In this document: positions 62,995 to 64,000 of the stretch, in pieces
Layout of the letters: each line of letters opens with the position of its first letter
How positions within the stretch are numbered: the stretch's first letter is position 1
From: Actinomadura litoris
Lineage (GTDB): Bacteria; Actinomycetota; Actinomycetes; Streptosporangiales; Streptosporangiaceae
Direction of reading: 5' to 3'
DNA length: 64,000 nt
Assembly (NCBI RefSeq): GCF_009733595.1
Contig: NZ_WOFH01000003.1
Location: forward strand, 682,001-746,000
Program-made: the position numbers and the translations under genes
The notes under the pieces: generated by a model
Database searches by the model: none
Told to the model about the DNA's origin: nothing
Seen by the model: the letters and a program-made list of their open reading frames with translations, nothing else

Positions 62995-64000
62995 TTGACG
63001 GGGATGTCCGGCTTCGAATGGCGTCGGACCTTGATCGGGCCGGATCCGGGCTGGTGGGGGACGCCGGGTGAACGCCGCACCGTTCTGATCGTCACGGGCT
63101 CGCCCATTCCGGCGCGGCCCCTGCTCGACGTCGCGCGCCTCGCGGACGCGGATCCGCGCCTGCGGGTCGTGTTCACCGCCGCCCCGGAGGCGGCCGGGTC
63201 CGGGACGGAGAGCCGGCTCAGGGACGCGGGGGCCGTGGTCCTTCCTTGGCGGGAGGCGAGGGACCGCGAGTTCGGGCTGGCCGTGGCGGCCACAGCCGCC
63301 CCGGACCTTGCCCCGCGTGTCCCCCTGGTCGTCCTGCCGGACGCGAGGCGCGCATGCGCGCCGGGGGACCTGCGCGCGGACGGCCGCCGGAGACCGGTGC
63401 TCGCCCTCGCGCACCGCGACGAGCGCACGCCGCCGTCCCGGGAGGGACCGGCGGAGGTCGTCGTCGGCGACCCGATCCACGACCGGCTGGTCGCGAGCCT
63501 GCCGCTGCGCGACTTCTACCGCCGCGTGCTCGGCGCCGGCGGGGACCGCCGCCTCGTCGTGGTCGCGATCCCGGCCGGGGACGCCGCGTGCCGGGCGGGC
63601 CCGTGCCGTCCGCTCGACGTGGTGCGGCGGCTGCTCGCGGAACTGCCGTCCGAGCGCTACCACGTCCTCGGCGTCCCCGAACGGGAAGGCGATCCCTGCC
63701 CGGGCGGGCGCGCCCTGGCCGGGCCGCTCCGGGACGGCCTCGCGCTGCTGCCGCCCGGCGCCGACTGGCGCGCGGCCCTCGCCGCCGCCGACTGGATCGT
63801 CGGCGAGGCCGGGCCCCTCACCCGCTACGGCGCGGTGACCGGGGCTCCGGTGGTCCTCGTCGGGTCCGGGGACGTCCGCGGGCCCGGCATGGCGGAGCTG
63901 GCCCGGCTGGCGCCGCGCCTCGACGCGCGGGGCCGGATCGAGGACCAGTTGGGGGACGCCGCCGCGTACTGGCGGCCCGACCGCGCCCGTCCGGTGATCG
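62995..64000 (+). CDS. Hypothetical protein, possible GT-B glycosyltransferase-like, cut by right edge
   Basis: The frame is open to the window end, so the C-terminus is missing (335 codons seen). It begins MSGFEWRRTLIGPDPGWWGT from ATG 63004; the in-frame TTG at 62995 is better spaced from AAGGGGGA and is used here. The sequence alternates hydrophobic strands and Ala/Arg-rich helices (VLIVTGSPIPARPLLDVARL, LVVVAIPAGD, ADWIVGEAGPLTRYG, APVVLVGSGD), which suggests a Rossmann or GT-B-like double domain. No catalytic residue can be assigned. It diverges from the SARP gene. Confidence 0.6.
   Translation, partial: MTGMSGFEWRRTLIGPDPGWWGTPGERRTVLIVTGSPIPARPLLDVARLADADPRLRVVFTAAPEAAGSGTESRLRDAGAVVLPWREARDREFGLAVAATAAPDLAPRVPLVVLPDARRACAPGDLRADGRRRPVLALAHRDERTPPSREGPAEVVVGDPIHDRLVASLPLRDFYRRVLGAGGDRRLVVVAIPAGDAACRAGPCRPLDVVRRLLAELPSERYHVLGVPEREGDPCPGGRALAGPLRDGLALLPPGADWRAALAAADWIVGEAGPLTRYGAVTGAPVVLVGSGDVRGPGMAELARLAPRLDARGRIEDQLGDAAAYWRPDRARPVI

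Noticed and set aside
62967-63663. Antisense frames over the right-edge gene
   Set aside because: The rightward frame has alternating strand/helix character, a ribosome binding site and no stop to the window edge; the antisense frames are composition artefacts.

Overview
The window is very GC-rich actinomycete chromosome, most like Actinomadura or another Thermomonosporaceae. This rests on strong G/C bias at third codon positions, frequent GTG starts, ATGA/GTGA/TGATG gene overlaps, a conservon-type signalling operon, a two-domain geosmin synthase, SARP and NB-ARC/TPR regulators, a DUF5753 (Scr1-type) HTH regulator and an FxSxx-COOH system. The genus is inferred. I saw no rRNA, tRNA, CRISPR array, transposase or replication origin.

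Left part (1-20 kb), mainly housekeeping and accessory metabolism. A truncated substrate-binding lipoprotein gene leaves the left edge. It is followed by a conservon (sensor kinase, DUF742 protein, GTPase) that lacks the usual Roadblock gene, then galT, a propeller-like protein, a HAD-like protein, a 47-aa orphan peptide, a NADAR N-glycosidase and geosmin synthase. Next come a three-subunit molybdenum aldehyde/xanthine dehydrogenase, a STAS protein, a SnoaL-like protein, an ADP-ribosylglycohydrolase paired with an SPFH protein, and a LysR regulator.

Centre (19.5-38 kb). A secreted papain-like protease is translationally coupled to a C-terminally anchored surface protein. An OmpR-type two-component system diverges from a lipoprotein, adaptor, MacB-type ATPase and FtsX permease operon; an 11-bp-period direct repeat lies between them. 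A leftward three-gene cassette encodes a BesD/ArpA-like Fe(II)/2OG oxygenase, a SAM methyltransferase and a carnitine-type acyltransferase, and may make an acylated hydroxy-betaine. A Ser/Thr kinase and a SpoIIE phosphatase follow. Beside them is a compact putative RiPP operon: two related precursor peptides, each with two Cys, and a PqqD-like/M50 membrane metalloprotease, with its own promoter and an intergenic hairpin. A ferritin-like protein and an F420-type LLM oxidoreductase come next.

Right part (38-64 kb), dominated by conflict-like and regulatory genes. An AT-rich promoter starts an 89-aa protein / DUF6879 / STAND-ATPase trio. After a MerR regulator, a long non-coding stretch, an esterase and a VOC protein comes a complete FxSxx-COOH system: FxsA precursor ending FNSFI, FxsB radical SAM enzyme with a HExxH extension, FxsC TIR-like protein, and a 1308-aa ParA-like/TIR/NB-ARC/TPR protein. 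Then follow an alpha/beta hydrolase, a second-type EF-G, an orphan DUF5753 regulator, an orphan ABC ATPase facing an orphan LuxR response regulator whose N-terminus is built from a 45-bp tandem repeat, a 49-aa secreted peptide, a large SARP/NB-ARC/TPR activator and a truncated glycosyltransferase-like gene.

The strongest candidates for something new are the two-Cys peptide/M50 operon (33994-36105), the oxygenase/methyltransferase/acyltransferase cassette (26835-30441), and a recurring pattern of short tandem duplications centred on stop codons at the 3' ends of three leftward genes.
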